DNA of 64,000 bases from Chloroflexi bacterium TSY (lineage in GTDB: Bacteria > Chloroflexota > Anaerolineae > Caldilineales > Caldilineaceae), in NCBI GenBank assembly GCA_019217005.1, contig JAHBNG010000023.1:87225-151224 (forward strand), read 5' to 3'. Under the pieces are notes generated by a model that had not been told where the DNA came from, searched no databases, and saw only the letters and a list, made by a program, of their open reading frames with translations. How positions within the stretch are numbered: position 1 is the first letter of the stretch; every line of letters starts with the position of its first letter. Both the position numbers and the translations under genes were made by a program. Positions 9,001 through 18,832 of the stretch are shown here, in pieces.

Positions 9001-10280
9001 TTGGAGAACAAAACACAACGATTGACACAAGGGCGCTTCGGGCGACTGATTGAACAGCTTGGCACTCTACTTTTCGCAGTTGTTCTTGCATTGATTGTTT
9101 GGCTGATTGCAATCAATGAAATAGATCCTCTACAACAGGGGGAGTATCCGCAGCCTCTTCCACTTCAGGTGAAAGGACTTGCCGATGGATTAATCTCTCG
9201 TCAAGAACTAGACAAAGTGATCGTACGCATTTCTTTGCGCGCTCCGGCAAATGTTTGGTCAGCCTTAAACGAGAATGACCTACACGCTTACATCGATCTG
9301 TCTGGGTTAGGTCAAGGCTCTCATCAAAAGCCTATTATACTCGAGGTCGCCCATCAGAATATACAAATCATGGATGTTCGACCTGCTATAATAGAGGTTG
9401 ATCTAGAACCCGTATCTGATAAAGAAGTACCAATTCATGTGGAGATCATGGATTCATCTGCATTTGGGTATGAATGGGATATTCCTGTTTTTAAGCCAAT
9501 TTCCGCCACGGTAGAAGGTCCTAAAACTTTGGTCAATGCTGTCACCAGATTAGAGGCACCTGTTTATTTACATAATGCAAAGAGTCAAGTAGAGCGTATT
9601 CAACTATTAACGCCCTACAACGAAAAGAACCAAATAATCTCTAATGTCCGCGTCGACCCCCCCCCACAATTCAAATCATTGTACCTGTTCGTCGTTTGCC
9701 CGGTCGCAAAGAGGTTGTTGTTCGTCCCAAATTGGTCGGCGAACTAGATAAAGGGTATCGTCTGAGTGCTGTCACTGTCGATCCATCGACGGTGGTTTTA
9801 TCGGGCGATACGGAGAAACTAAGTAATGTTCCAGGTTTTATCGAAACAGAGCCTCTTTCGCTCACAAACGCAACAGCAGAAATAGATCGGCAAATCGAGC
9901 TTGTGCTTCCAGAGGGTACAGAATCGCTAGACGGTTCGCGCGTTTCTGTGACAGCGAGCATTACGCCGATCAAAGGAGGAATCACAGTGGAGCGTAAACC
10001 CACTCTGAACAACCTCCAAGAGGGTCTCAGTGCACGGATTGCACTTGATACTGTCGATGTCATCTTGAGTGGCCCGATTGTACAGCTTGATCAGCTAGGT
10101 ACAGACGATGTACGCGTGGTTCTTGATCTTTCTGGTCTTCTAGCAGGTAGCCATGTCGTTAAGCCGCAGCTAGAACTTCCTGAAGGGATTTCGCAAGTGA
10201 GCATCTTGCCTGAAACAATAGAAGTAGTTATTGAGAAGCTGATGAGTCCCGAAAGTCCACTCGATACACCGGATTCATGA
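9001..10280 (+). pseudogene. cdaR: YbbR-domain regulator CdaR, frameshifted at a C9 tract
   Basis: The TTG start at 9001 gives an N-terminal membrane anchor (LGTLLFAVVLALIVWLIAINE) and YbbR-type beta domains. The frame is lost at nine consecutive C (9657-9665) and continues in the -1 frame (VPVRRLPGRKEVVVRPKLVG and further YbbR repeats) to 10280. The joined product would be about 425 residues with several YbbR repeats, normal for a CdaA regulator. Adding one C, or slipping back one base on the C run, restores the frame. It is therefore either a mutation, a base-count error in a homopolymer, or a slippage-regulated gene. It lies directly between cdaA and der. Confidence 0.85.
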
Positions 10281-10281
10281 T

Positions 10282-11667
10282 ATGAAAAAACAAAAACCCG
10301 TTGTGGCGCTCGTTGGGCGCCCGAACGTGGGAAAATCTACGCTTTTTAATCGATTGACTGGCACACGTACAGCCATCGTAGAGGATATTCCTGGAACAAC
10401 ACGCGATCGAATCTATGGCGAAAGCGATTGGAATGGAAAAGGGTTTATCGTCATCGATACTGGCGGCTTGGAAGCGCCCACACAACTGGCTGAAGCACGC
10501 ATGCGTCAGCCAAATATGACCCCGTTGGCAGAAGATTCAGCTCTCTTTATTCCTCAGATCCAAAATCAAGCCCAACTTGCATTAGAGGAAGCTGACGTCA
10601 TCGTATTTGTTGTCGATGGCAAGGATGGTTTGTCCGCAGCAGATGAAGAAGTCTCAGATATCTTGCGCGCGACGGAAAAACCGGTCTTGATCGCTGTTAA
10701 CAAAACAGAGAATGAAGAACGCTTACTTGACGCGGTGGAGTTTTGGAATCTCGGTTTGGGTGAACCAATGCCCATCAGTGCTCATCATGGAACGGGAACG
10801 GGCGATCTCCTCGATGTATTAGTTGATCTGTTGCCCGCTTATTCCGTTGACGATGAGGAAACTGAAGGGGTTGGGATTGCTATTGTTGGGCGTCCAAATG
10901 TTGGCAAAAGCAGCCTTTTGAACAAGCTCATCGGTATCGACCGGGCGATTGTCAGTGATGTACCCGGCACAACCCGCGATCCTATTGATACGCAAATTGT
11001 TTATCATGGTCAACAAATTACATTAATTGACACAGCAGGGATCAGGCGTCGAGGGAAAGTGGAACCGGGCATTGAAAAGTATAGCGTCTTGCGCAGTATG
11101 CGCAGTATTGATCGGGCTGACGTTGCCCTCTTGTTGATCGATGCCACAGAAGGCGTGACAGCACAGGATACGCATGTTGCCGGATATATTTTAGAAAAAC
11201 ACAAAAGTGTTGTCGTGCTTGTCAATAAGTGGGATCTGATCGAAAAAGATAGTTACACGATGTTGACCTATACGCAGCAAATTCGTGAAGAACTAAAGTT
11301 CATTGATTATGTCCCTCTACTTTTTGTCAGCGTCTTGGATCAGCAACGGTTACATCGTATATTGCCGACCGTGCTAGAAGTAGCTGAGCATCGGAATCAT
11401 CGTATTTCGACAAGCGCATTTAACCAATTGTTACGTAATGCATATGATCGTACATCCCCACCGACCCGGGCAGGACGTCCGTTGCGTCTCTATTATGGCA
11501 CGCAAGTGGGAACCGACCCCCCTACATTTGCCATCTTCGTCAATAACCCAGATCTGATCCATTTTTCCTATGAGCGCTATTTGGGAAATCAGATTCGGGA
11601 GTTCTTTCCCTTTCACGGTACGCCCATTCGGCTCTTTTTCCGCGAGCGTAATGAGAAGCAATCATAG
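10282..11667 (+). CDS. der: Ribosome-assembly GTPase Der (EngA)
   Basis: 461 residues with two tandem GTPase domains, each with GRPNVGKS (about residues 12-19 and 203-210), PGTTRD switch I motifs and DTGG/DTAG G3 motifs. NKTE and NKWD supply the G4 specificity motifs, and a C-terminal KH-like domain follows. Der acts in maturation of the 50S subunit. It starts 1 bp after the cdaR stop, so the two are translationally close. No defects seen. Confidence 0.96.
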   Translation: MKKQKPVVALVGRPNVGKSTLFNRLTGTRTAIVEDIPGTTRDRIYGESDWNGKGFIVIDTGGLEAPTQLAEARMRQPNMTPLAEDSALFIPQIQNQAQLALEEADVIVFVVDGKDGLSAADEEVSDILRATEKPVLIAVNKTENEERLLDAVEFWNLGLGEPMPISAHHGTGTGDLLDVLVDLLPAYSVDDEETEGVGIAIVGRPNVGKSSLLNKLIGIDRAIVSDVPGTTRDPIDTQIVYHGQQITLIDTAGIRRRGKVEPGIEKYSVLRSMRSIDRADVALLLIDATEGVTAQDTHVAGYILEKHKSVVVLVNKWDLIEKDSYTMLTYTQQIREELKFIDYVPLLFVSVLDQQRLHRILPTVLEVAEHRNHRISTSAFNQLLRNAYDRTSPPTRAGRPLRLYYGTQVGTDPPTFAIFVNNPDLIHFSYERYLGNQIREFFPFHGTPIRLFFRERNEKQS

Positions 11668-11684
11668 AAATTGGAGTCTATCGA

Positions 11685-12638
11685 ATGCAAAGATTTCAGG
11701 CCTATAGTATTGAAATTTCTCTGGTTACGATACTTTTATTGGCGGTCGCTTTCTTTGGCTATCTTGGTTATGGATTGGTTGTTGTGGATAGTTCGAATCG
11801 TCCATTTTCCGGTGAGCAAGCGTTGGACTATGCAGCTACACAACTGAAATTCGGGCCGCGCACAACTGGTGGCGAAGAGAGCCAACGTATGCGTGACTGG
11901 CTCGTTGAGGAACTAACAAGCAAAGGGTGGGATGTTGTGATCCAGCCTTTATTGACGCAAAATGAAACACGTGCACAAAATATAATTGCGATCAGCAAGA
12001 ATCAAGAAGAGCGTTCTCTCCCAACTCTCTTAATTGGTACCCACTATGACAGTCGGCTGATGGCCGATCAGGACGAAGATTCCAGCAATCATTCGACGCC
12101 ATCACCTGGAGCCAATAGGGGGGCGTCTGGATCAGCCGTTTTATTAGAAATCGCACGCACCGTCAATCTTGATGAGACAAATTATCGAGTGTGCCTTGGG
12201 TTTTTTGATGCAGGTGACAATGGTAATATTGACACCTGGGATTTCGCTGAAGGCAGTCGCTATTTCATCACAAATTTACAAACAGAAATCCCTCGTTGTG
12301 ACCGACTCGTTGCTGCTGTCATTATTGATCAAGTTGGAAGTGCTGAACGGATGATTGTAGAACAGCAGAGCAACCCTGATTTGGTCGAGAGTTTGCAATT
12401 AGCCACCAAAGAAGTGGGATTTGACAATTTTTTGGTTGGAGAGCCAACTTCAAACATTGATGGCGATCATATGCCTTTCTTGGAGCACAATATCCCAACA
12501 GTCTATCTGTTTGATGCAAACTATCCACATCGCCATACACTTTCAGATACGCTTGATAAGCTTGATGCAGAGAATCTTGAACGTGTTGGACAGCTCCTTA
12601 AAGTATGGTTGGAAAACGGACCCGTTCTTCCACAATAG
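11685..12638 (+). CDS. M28-family membrane-anchored peptidase homologue with altered metal site
   Basis: 317 residues with an N-terminal transmembrane segment (residues about 10-32) and an M28/glutaminyl-cyclase-like domain. His of GTHYDSR (about residue 120), Asp of DQVG (about 215) and His of YPHRHTLSDTLDKL (about 283) are present. The bridging Asp, normally in GANDGASG, is Arg here (GANRGASG, about 142-149). The acidic residue of the usual FFDAEDNG is Gly (FFDAGDNG, about 173-180). If these alignments hold, the di-zinc site is broken and the protein may be a non-catalytic homologue. It starts 17 bp after der. Confidence 0.85.
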   Translation: MQRFQAYSIEISLVTILLLAVAFFGYLGYGLVVVDSSNRPFSGEQALDYAATQLKFGPRTTGGEESQRMRDWLVEELTSKGWDVVIQPLLTQNETRAQNIIAISKNQEERSLPTLLIGTHYDSRLMADQDEDSSNHSTPSPGANRGASGSAVLLEIARTVNLDETNYRVCLGFFDAGDNGNIDTWDFAEGSRYFITNLQTEIPRCDRLVAAVIIDQVGSAERMIVEQQSNPDLVESLQLATKEVGFDNFLVGEPTSNIDGDHMPFLEHNIPTVYLFDANYPHRHTLSDTLDKLDAENLERVGQLLKVWLENGPVLPQ

Positions 12639-13094
12639 AGGTGGTGTATAGGAGAACCCAGATACGCTCGAATACCAAGCGGCGCCATAATGGTACATTT
12701 TTGCTTATGTAAATATTGTTTGGTTGTGCTGCTGCGGTGTGTAAATTGAAGCAAACCCTGGTACTATTGTACCAGTTACGAACCAAGACAGATCTGATAT
12801 AATAGTTGAAACACATACCCGATTCTGATAATATATACTGCACTCGCTCATAAATTTAAGATCAATTTGACCGCTTTCGGTCGCATAGAACTGAATAACA
12901 GATTATAAATTTATGGCAGTGCTCAGTACACTTGACCGAGACTTCCACTTCTCGATAAAATAATAGCAATAGTCACCGCCTCTCTTCTTTGTACCCGACC
13001 CAAAATTGCCATTTTGAAACCAGATCTTGACGAAAAATAGGTTCGGTTTCAATCGAGGAGAAGGGATTGCTGATGAAACAAGGAATCCTCATTC
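12639..13094. other. 456-bp intergenic region with palindrome and promoter-like sequence
   Basis: No gene seen. A perfect 7-bp inverted repeat CTGGTAC-TATT-GTACCAG lies at 12758-12775. About 22 bp downstream is a TATAAT box (12798-12803) with a weak TTACGA -35 at 16-bp spacing. The palindrome could be an operator for a transcript leading towards the response regulator, but the leader would be almost 300 nt long. Base composition is AT-rich. Confidence 0.4.
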
Positions 13095-13547
13095 GTGGTA
13101 GCGAATCTAGGACAGCAAGAGACATCTACTTATAACGCGCCAGCGCCAGAATTTCCCAACCAGTTGATTCCAAACATCCTCATCGTTGATGATGAAGAGA
13201 AGCTTGGGCGTTTTATCTGCATGGTGCTGAAAAAAGCTGGGTACCAATCTGTGGCATGTCGCAGCGTAGCGGAAGCCCGTACTCTGATCGGTACAAATAC
13301 TTGGCATTTGGTTCTAACAGATATTGTCATGCCGCGCGAGAATGGATTTGAGTTGGCCTACTGGATTAGCCAAAATTATCCTCGCCTTCCGGTTATCGCA
13401 ATGACCGCTCATTCGACGGAGGCGATTGTTCACCAAGCGAATCAGCTTGGCGTTGCAGCTATTTTGCATAAACCCTTCACGCTTGAAGGGTTACGCAAGC
13501 TGCTCTCCGAAACCACTCAGCTTTATGTTAACAGTCATCGATCATAG
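13095..13547 (+). CDS. Single-domain response regulator (CheY-like receiver)
   Basis: 150 residues with a 25-residue polar N-terminal extension and one receiver domain: acidic pair DD at 32-33, phospho-acceptor D76 in LTDIVMPRENG, T104 and K126 (HKPF). There is no output domain. The GTG start at 13095 lies within ATTCG-TGGTAG-CGAAT, a small inverted repeat. No histidine kinase is adjacent, so the partner is unknown. It converges with the oxidoreductase gene, whose stop at 13548 follows immediately. Confidence 0.85.
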   Translation: MVANLGQQETSTYNAPAPEFPNQLIPNILIVDDEEKLGRFICMVLKKAGYQSVACRSVAEARTLIGTNTWHLVLTDIVMPRENGFELAYWISQNYPRLPVIAMTAHSTEAIVHQANQLGVAAILHKPFTLEGLRKLLSETTQLYVNSHRS

Positions 13548-16500
13548 TCAACTCTGTAATGCTTGGGCCAGTGCTTCGGCAAGATGAACCGATTTGCGGC
13601 CAGTGAAATCGCTGATCTGATGACGACAGCTTGTACCGCTGGCAACAATGGTAACCTCCATTTCGGCTGAACGCACCGCTGGAAAAAGGCGATCTTCACC
13701 AACGGCCGCACTGACTTCATAATGGTCAATCCCATAACCAAAGTCGCCCGCCATACCACAACAACCACTAGGAATTACCTCCACGTCATACCCCGCTATA
13801 CCTAGAACAGCTTTCGTCGATTCGTTTCCCACCAATGCTTTGTGGTGACAATGGCCGTGAAGCAATGCCTGACCAACCTGCGCCTTCCAAGAAGCCTTGA
13901 AACCACCGGCCTCGTGCTCCTGCAAAACGAATTCCTCAAAGGTCATTGCCTTGTCTGCCAAAATGTGGGCGCGTTTCGTATCGCTGGCCAATCCAAGATA
14001 CTCATCGCGTAGGGTCAAAATGCAACTGGGTTCGAGCCCGACAACAGGAATTCCCTGATTTGCATAGGGTGCAAGAAGCGCCACATTGTGATCGACCCAT
14101 GCACTTGCCTTGTTGGCCTGTCCACCGGTAATCAGCGGGCGTCCACAGCATTTGCGACCTTCTGCCAGATGAACATGATATCCAGCGGCCTCTAAAACAC
14201 GAACTGCCGCTTGGGCGATATGAGTTTCATTGAAATTGCTCCATGTATCATGAAAGAGGATAACGGGCTGAAGGCTAACGGCTGAAGGCTGAGAGCGATT
14301 GGGTGGTTGGCGCGTTCGGAACCAGGATTCGAATGTCTGGGATGCATATCGAGGAAGGGTGCGTTCGCTGTGGACACCAATTTGAGCGAGGATTGCTTTG
14401 GTGGCGGATGACTCTAATGTTCGATTGACTAGCGGGATCAGTGGCTGGCCAAAGCGAAAGAGCAACTCATTGATCGTTGGCAGAAATCCCACCATGCGAT
14501 TGAAGAGTGGAAGGCCGTTTTCTTCATAGTAGTGAACCAGGTATTCAGCTTTGATCCGTGCCATATCAACTGCGGATGGGCATTCGCTCTTGCACGCCTT
14601 GCAACCCAAACAGAGATCCATAACATCATACATTTCAGATGTGTAGAGTTCACTGTGGGGGATCCGACCAGCCATTGCGTTGCGTAACGCATTGGCGCGT
14701 CCACGCGTGCTGTCTCTCTCGTCCTTGGTCGCCATGTAACTTGGACACATGGTCCCCGACCCCAATTTACGGCAGACGCCTGCACCATTACACATCTCAA
14801 TGGCCGGTGCATAACCACCATCTGGACTCCAATCAAAAACGGTATTCAACTCAATCGTCTGATAGTCGTTCCCATAGCGCAAATTTTCAGTGACCGGCGG
14901 AGCGTCAACAATTTTGCCTGGGTTCATCAGGTTATGGGGGTCAAAGGCACGTTTGACATCTTGCAGTGACCGATAGAGGTCTGGACCAAAGATCTTCGGA
15001 TTGAGTGCACTGCGTGTTAAACCATCACCATGCTCCCCGCTCATGGCGCCACCATATTTAACAGCCAAATCGGACGCATGTTCTCCTACAGCGGCGAGTA
15101 GCTCGACCCCACGCTTAGATTTCATGTTGAGCAAGGGTCGTACGTGTAGACAGCCAGCAGAGGCATGGGCATAGACGGCTACATCGGGAATATCTCCCTG
15201 ATCTTCGCAGAACTTCAAAATATCGCCTAGATAGTCAGCCAACTGCTCCTGGGGAACGCTCACGTCTTCAATTCCCGTCACTGGCTTGTAGTGACCACGA
15301 CGGCTCATGAGTAAGTTGAGTCCGGCTTTTCGTACCTCCCAAATTTCAGCCTGTTTTGCCCGGTCAGTGACGTGCAGGATGGTCCCTCGATATTGCCGAT
15401 CGCGTAGATGCTGTTCCAAATGAGCAAGCTTACGGCCCACCTCTTGTTCCGATTCACCATAAAACTCGGTTAAGAGGACAGCCTCTGGATCGCCATCTAC
15501 AAAGTGCATCCGCTTGGCCCATTCTGGTTGTGCACGCGCCAGATCCATGAGTTGTTTATCCAACAATTCAGAAGCGCTTGGATCCGTTTCCAAAATATTT
15601 GGAATTGCAGCGCAAGCATCGAGGGTGCGGTCAAAATGAACCACGGCAAGTCCAGTATAAGTTGGCTTTGGGACGAGATTCACGGTTGCCTCAGTCATCA
15701 CTGCCAGCGTGCCTTCGCTGCCGGTGAGAAGCTGGGCCAGGTTAAATTGCTCAATCAACGCCGGATCACAGATTGGCGGACGAAAGCGACTGTCAAAGCT
15801 GAGCTTGTGTCGTTCGGAAGGGGGGAGGAGGGCTGCCGCCAACCGATCCAGATTATAGCCCGATGCACGGCGCCAATGCTTTGGCCAACGCTCGAGAATC
15901 TCCTCCATGACACCGTGAATGATACGTGGCACTTGGCTATAGATCCGACCTTCCAAGCTGTCGGACTTCGCCTTCGTTGCCAATGCCGCTGGATCCACCG
16001 GACCAAAGCGGGCACTCGATCCATCAGAAAGAATCGCTGCTGTCTCTTGAACATTGTCAGCCATCATGCCATAAAGAATGCTGTGGCTCCCTGTCGCATT
16101 GTTACCGATGCTGCCGCCGATAGTTGCCCGATTTGCGCTCGCCGGATCGGGTCCCATCATCAATCCATACTCTCCCAATTGGGTGTTGAGAGCCGCAAAG
16201 TTAATACCCGGTTGAACAGTAACCGTTCGGGCCTCTGCGTCTACGTTCAGCACTTGATCCATATATTTGCTAAAGTCGATCACAATTGCAGGGCCCACTG
16301 TCTGTCCAGCCAAAGAGCTTCCACCACCCCGGGGCAAGACGGGCACCTGATGACGCGCAGCAATTTCGATTGTGGCCTGCACATCCTCCGCTCTCTGAGG
16401 AATGACGACGCCAACGGGCTGAATCTGGTAGAGACTCGCATCTGTACTGTAGAGCATGCGTGTGTAGCCATCGAAGCGTACTTCGCCTTCCACAACGCGT

Positions 16501-16619
16501 CGCAAATCGACCACCAGATCGAGGTTATTGTTAACGAGACCACGCATGTCCGCAGACGATAGACGAGAAGAAGATTTGATTGACATGGGCCGACGTTCAG
16601 CAGTTAATGACGCTGTCAT
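13548..16619 (-). CDS. FAD- and Fe-S-binding oxidoreductase, YdiJ type
   Basis: 1023 residues, close to E. coli YdiJ (about 1018). Order of domains: FAD_binding_4 with PRGGGSSLAGQ (about 95-106), FAD-oxidase C-terminal domain with SGEHGDGLTRS, then CNGAGVCRK (about 610) and CLGCKACKSECP (about 670), which supply iron-sulfur ligands. Two CCG-type cysteine motifs follow, KCCGRP (about 821) and SGCCGMAGDFG (about 955). Such fusions oxidise D-2-hydroxyacids (lactate, glycolate or D-2-hydroxyglutarate types) and pass electrons to the respiratory chain. The substrate cannot be told from sequence. ATG 16619 gives an N-terminus preceding MSIKSSSRLSS; a later Met is possible. No lesions are visible. 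Confidence 0.92.
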   Translation of the reverse strand: MTASLTAERRPMSIKSSSRLSSADMRGLVNNNLDLVVDLRRVVEGEVRFDGYTRMLYSTDASLYQIQPVGVVIPQRAEDVQATIEIAARHQVPVLPRGGGSSLAGQTVGPAIVIDFSKYMDQVLNVDAEARTVTVQPGINFAALNTQLGEYGLMMGPDPASANRATIGGSIGNNATGSHSILYGMMADNVQETAAILSDGSSARFGPVDPAALATKAKSDSLEGRIYSQVPRIIHGVMEEILERWPKHWRRASGYNLDRLAAALLPPSERHKLSFDSRFRPPICDPALIEQFNLAQLLTGSEGTLAVMTEATVNLVPKPTYTGLAVVHFDRTLDACAAIPNILETDPSASELLDKQLMDLARAQPEWAKRMHFVDGDPEAVLLTEFYGESEQEVGRKLAHLEQHLRDRQYRGTILHVTDRAKQAEIWEVRKAGLNLLMSRRGHYKPVTGIEDVSVPQEQLADYLGDILKFCEDQGDIPDVAVYAHASAGCLHVRPLLNMKSKRGVELLAAVGEHASDLAVKYGGAMSGEHGDGLTRSALNPKIFGPDLYRSLQDVKRAFDPHNLMNPGKIVDAPPVTENLRYGNDYQTIELNTVFDWSPDGGYAPAIEMCNGAGVCRKLGSGTMCPSYMATKDERDSTRGRANALRNAMAGRIPHSELYTSEMYDVMDLCLGCKACKSECPSAVDMARIKAEYLVHYYEENGLPLFNRMVGFLPTINELLFRFGQPLIPLVNRTLESSATKAILAQIGVHSERTLPRYASQTFESWFRTRQPPNRSQPSAVSLQPVILFHDTWSNFNETHIAQAAVRVLEAAGYHVHLAEGRKCCGRPLITGGQANKASAWVDHNVALLAPYANQGIPVVGLEPSCILTLRDEYLGLASDTKRAHILADKAMTFEEFVLQEHEAGGFKASWKAQVGQALLHGHCHHKALVGNESTKAVLGIAGYDVEVIPSGCCGMAGDFGYGIDHYEVSAAVGEDRLFPAVRSAEMEVTIVASGTSCRHQISDFTGRKSVHLAEALAQALQS

Positions 16620-16701
16620 ATAGAAATCCTTGCATGTTTAATAAGTTGTTCTAACCAATAACGGTTTTCTGAGGAATTGTGTGGTTTCAGACAGTTGGTT
16701 G

Positions 16702-16735
16702 GTTTGCTGGTTGGTTAACTAACCAACCAGCAAAC
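16702..16735. repeat. Perfect 15-bp inverted repeat
   Basis: GTTTGCTGGTTGGTT at 16702-16716 and its exact complement at 16721-16735 are separated by AACT. It lies in the 458-bp gap between the oxidoreductase start and the end of the beta-helix gene. It has no T run on either side, so it may be an operator or a processed hairpin rather than a terminator. Nothing else is recognisable between 16620 and 17077. Confidence 0.75.
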
Positions 16736-17077
16736 ATCTACCCCATAAAACCTCACAGATCCCCAATAACTTACGATAGTTGTAAAGACAATGCGTTTGC
16801 TGTGATAGATAATTCATGCTCTGATCCGGCGCAACAACAGAAAAGGAGCACCGCCTCAAAGATGTAAAAGACATCTTACAAGGTGGAGCCCACTGAACTA
16901 TACAAACAGTTGGAGGGATCTGATTATTTTAGTCTTCTTTCATTGGGGGACCAAAAAAGCGACTATCCTGTTAACACCTGCTTTCGGGCTAAATATTTGG
17001 TTGGAGAGGTCGTTTCTTTTTGTTGCCTTCCGATCTATTCTTTGGGTTCGGTGATGGCTGGGCAGAATGACCACGTA

Positions 17078-18832
17078 CTATTTAGGATTCGCAACAGCCT
17101 CAAACGCTCCCAAGTCAGCTATGCCTCTGCGCAGATTGCCGCGCAAATCGAATAGGATTCCTTGTCGATCGTCTACACCTAGAAGAGGGCGCGATCCGAC
17201 TGCGCGATCACCAGCATCAACCACAGGACTTTCCGTGGATGGGACCACGTTTCGAATGCAGTGCTCTGTTGGATTGGTCCATTTATGGATAGTCACACAG
17301 TAATCCTCGGCCAATTTTGCCTCTTGTGCATTGGCCGCCATCTGATCTTCATCGAGTGGACAACTGAGACCAACAATTTTCTGGTCGCTGTTGTAAAACC
17401 CGTTATAACACATGGTTGTTGTGGCATTTAGGTCAAAGCTGCCAAAGCGATATACATCGACAAAGAGATTGTTGCGAATGTCAAGGTTGTCTGGCTGAAT
17501 GTTGGTGCGCAGATATTCAACGTCTACGTTTGCACTGCTGTGAAAGGTGTTGTTATAGATTTCAATTGCGCTCACGTCAGTATTGATCTGCAGAATACGT
17601 CCATCTGTATCTGGTTCAGAGGGGTGTGCACCTGCTGTGTAGTGACCGATATCTGAAAAAAGATTGTTTCGCAGCGTAATTTGTGTTGGTCCATCACTCT
17701 GAAAGCTAAGCCCAATCGCTGTATTGAAAATCACGTTACACTCAATCAGAACGTCACTGACATCGCCTTCGTCCCCTTGAAGAACAAGAGCTTGTCCTCG
17801 GCTACCGGACCCACCACATTGGGGCGCCGTTTCACGGAAACCATGAAAAATATTGCCACGAATGATCGAGGGAGTGCCGTCCGACGCTGCGCCCATTTTG
17901 AGGTCAATGGCGTTTTCCGCGCAAGCACATGAGCCATTGGGAGTCTGGATTCCTGTTGTACAATCTGCGTATAGTGCGTCTGTGATGTATATCTCATTCT
18001 CTTCCACCACAAGACCCTCGAGGACCGTTTCCTTAGAAGGATTGGTTTGTAGACCTTCTGTACAATTGTAAATTTCGTTATTGAGAATTCGAATATTGTC
18101 ACTCTCTTGTAGTCGAATACAGACGGTGTCCTGACCTGGGATCATCAAGTCTGTGTTGCGCAGCACGCTGTTTTGGACTGTGTTATGATCGCTCTGATCT
18201 TTAAAGACGATCAGGTCCATCTGATTCTCGGCCAAGATATTGTTGAAGATAATGTGATTCCCGTCGCTGTTTACTTCGACCAGATTTAAGTTGGAAGGCG
18301 TGCCATCTCCTCGCAGCACCACACCGTCGATAATCCAGTAAGCCGAGTCGATTGTTAATCCTTGGATGACTACTTGCTCCTGATCCTTTAGGGTCCAAGG
18401 TTCAGCTGTCCCACCTGATTCGGTATAAGAGCGAATTACACGGGGAACTGTTGACGAGCCGCTCATTGTCAAATCGGCTGCTGAATAGAGACCAGGTTGT
18501 AAGCAAAAGACACGGATCGTTGGTTCATTTATTTTGCTTTGCCACTCCTGATCCGTTTCAAGAATATCTACATCATCCCCGGTACATTCAGGGAGCAAGG
18601 GCGATGAGAGATAGGAATCGGGTCCAGCCAAATGTCCGGTTGATTGCGTTTGGTCCCTCCCGATAATGAGGGGTAAGAAAATTTCATCACCACCTTGCTC
18701 GGAGACTTGAGTTTGCTGGGAGGGTGGAAGTGATAAATTTACCCCGAGCAATAGAGGTGTCAGAAGCAGCGAGCAAAGTAGTATAGAATAGGGAGCAGCA
18801 AAGGCTGTTTGGATCGTAGGTTTGTTGAGCAT
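17078..18832 (-). CDS. Secreted right-handed beta-helix protein
   Basis: 584 residues. An N-terminal hydrophobic segment (ILLCSLLLTPLLLGVNLSL) is a signal peptide or anchor, followed by a low-complexity linker with IFLPLIIG. The body has repeated short strands with Asn ladders (NHIIFNNILAENQ, RILNNEIYNCTEG, ITLRNNLFSDIG, IEIYNNTFHSS), the hallmark of parallel beta-helix proteins. The C-terminus SPVVDAGDRAVG...IADLGAFEA resembles the choice-of-anchor Q pattern. There are many cysteines (CACAE, APQCGG), fitting an extracellular location. Function is unknown; polysaccharide binding or cleavage is common for the fold. Confidence 0.82.
   Translation of the reverse strand: MLNKPTIQTAFAAPYSILLCSLLLTPLLLGVNLSLPPSQQTQVSEQGGDEIFLPLIIGRDQTQSTGHLAGPDSYLSSPLLPECTGDDVDILETDQEWQSKINEPTIRVFCLQPGLYSAADLTMSGSSTVPRVIRSYTESGGTAEPWTLKDQEQVVIQGLTIDSAYWIIDGVVLRGDGTPSNLNLVEVNSDGNHIIFNNILAENQMDLIVFKDQSDHNTVQNSVLRNTDLMIPGQDTVCIRLQESDNIRILNNEIYNCTEGLQTNPSKETVLEGLVVEENEIYITDALYADCTTGIQTPNGSCACAENAIDLKMGAASDGTPSIIRGNIFHGFRETAPQCGGSGSRGQALVLQGDEGDVSDVLIECNVIFNTAIGLSFQSDGPTQITLRNNLFSDIGHYTAGAHPSEPDTDGRILQINTDVSAIEIYNNTFHSSANVDVEYLRTNIQPDNLDIRNNLFVDVYRFGSFDLNATTTMCYNGFYNSDQKIVGLSCPLDEDQMAANAQEAKLAEDYCVTIHKWTNPTEHCIRNVVPSTESPVVDAGDRAVGSRPLLGVDDRQGILFDLRGNLRRGIADLGAFEAVANPK

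Noticed and set aside
15504..16562. A 352-codon plus-strand open frame opposite the FAD/Fe-S oxidoreductase
   Set aside because: It lies entirely antisense to a well-supported gene, has low-complexity composition and no recognisable domain; it is a shadow of the codon usage of the true gene.
16883..17155. A 90-codon frame running into the end of the beta-helix gene
   Set aside because: It overlaps the 3' end of the opposite gene, has no ribosome-binding site and no family resemblance.
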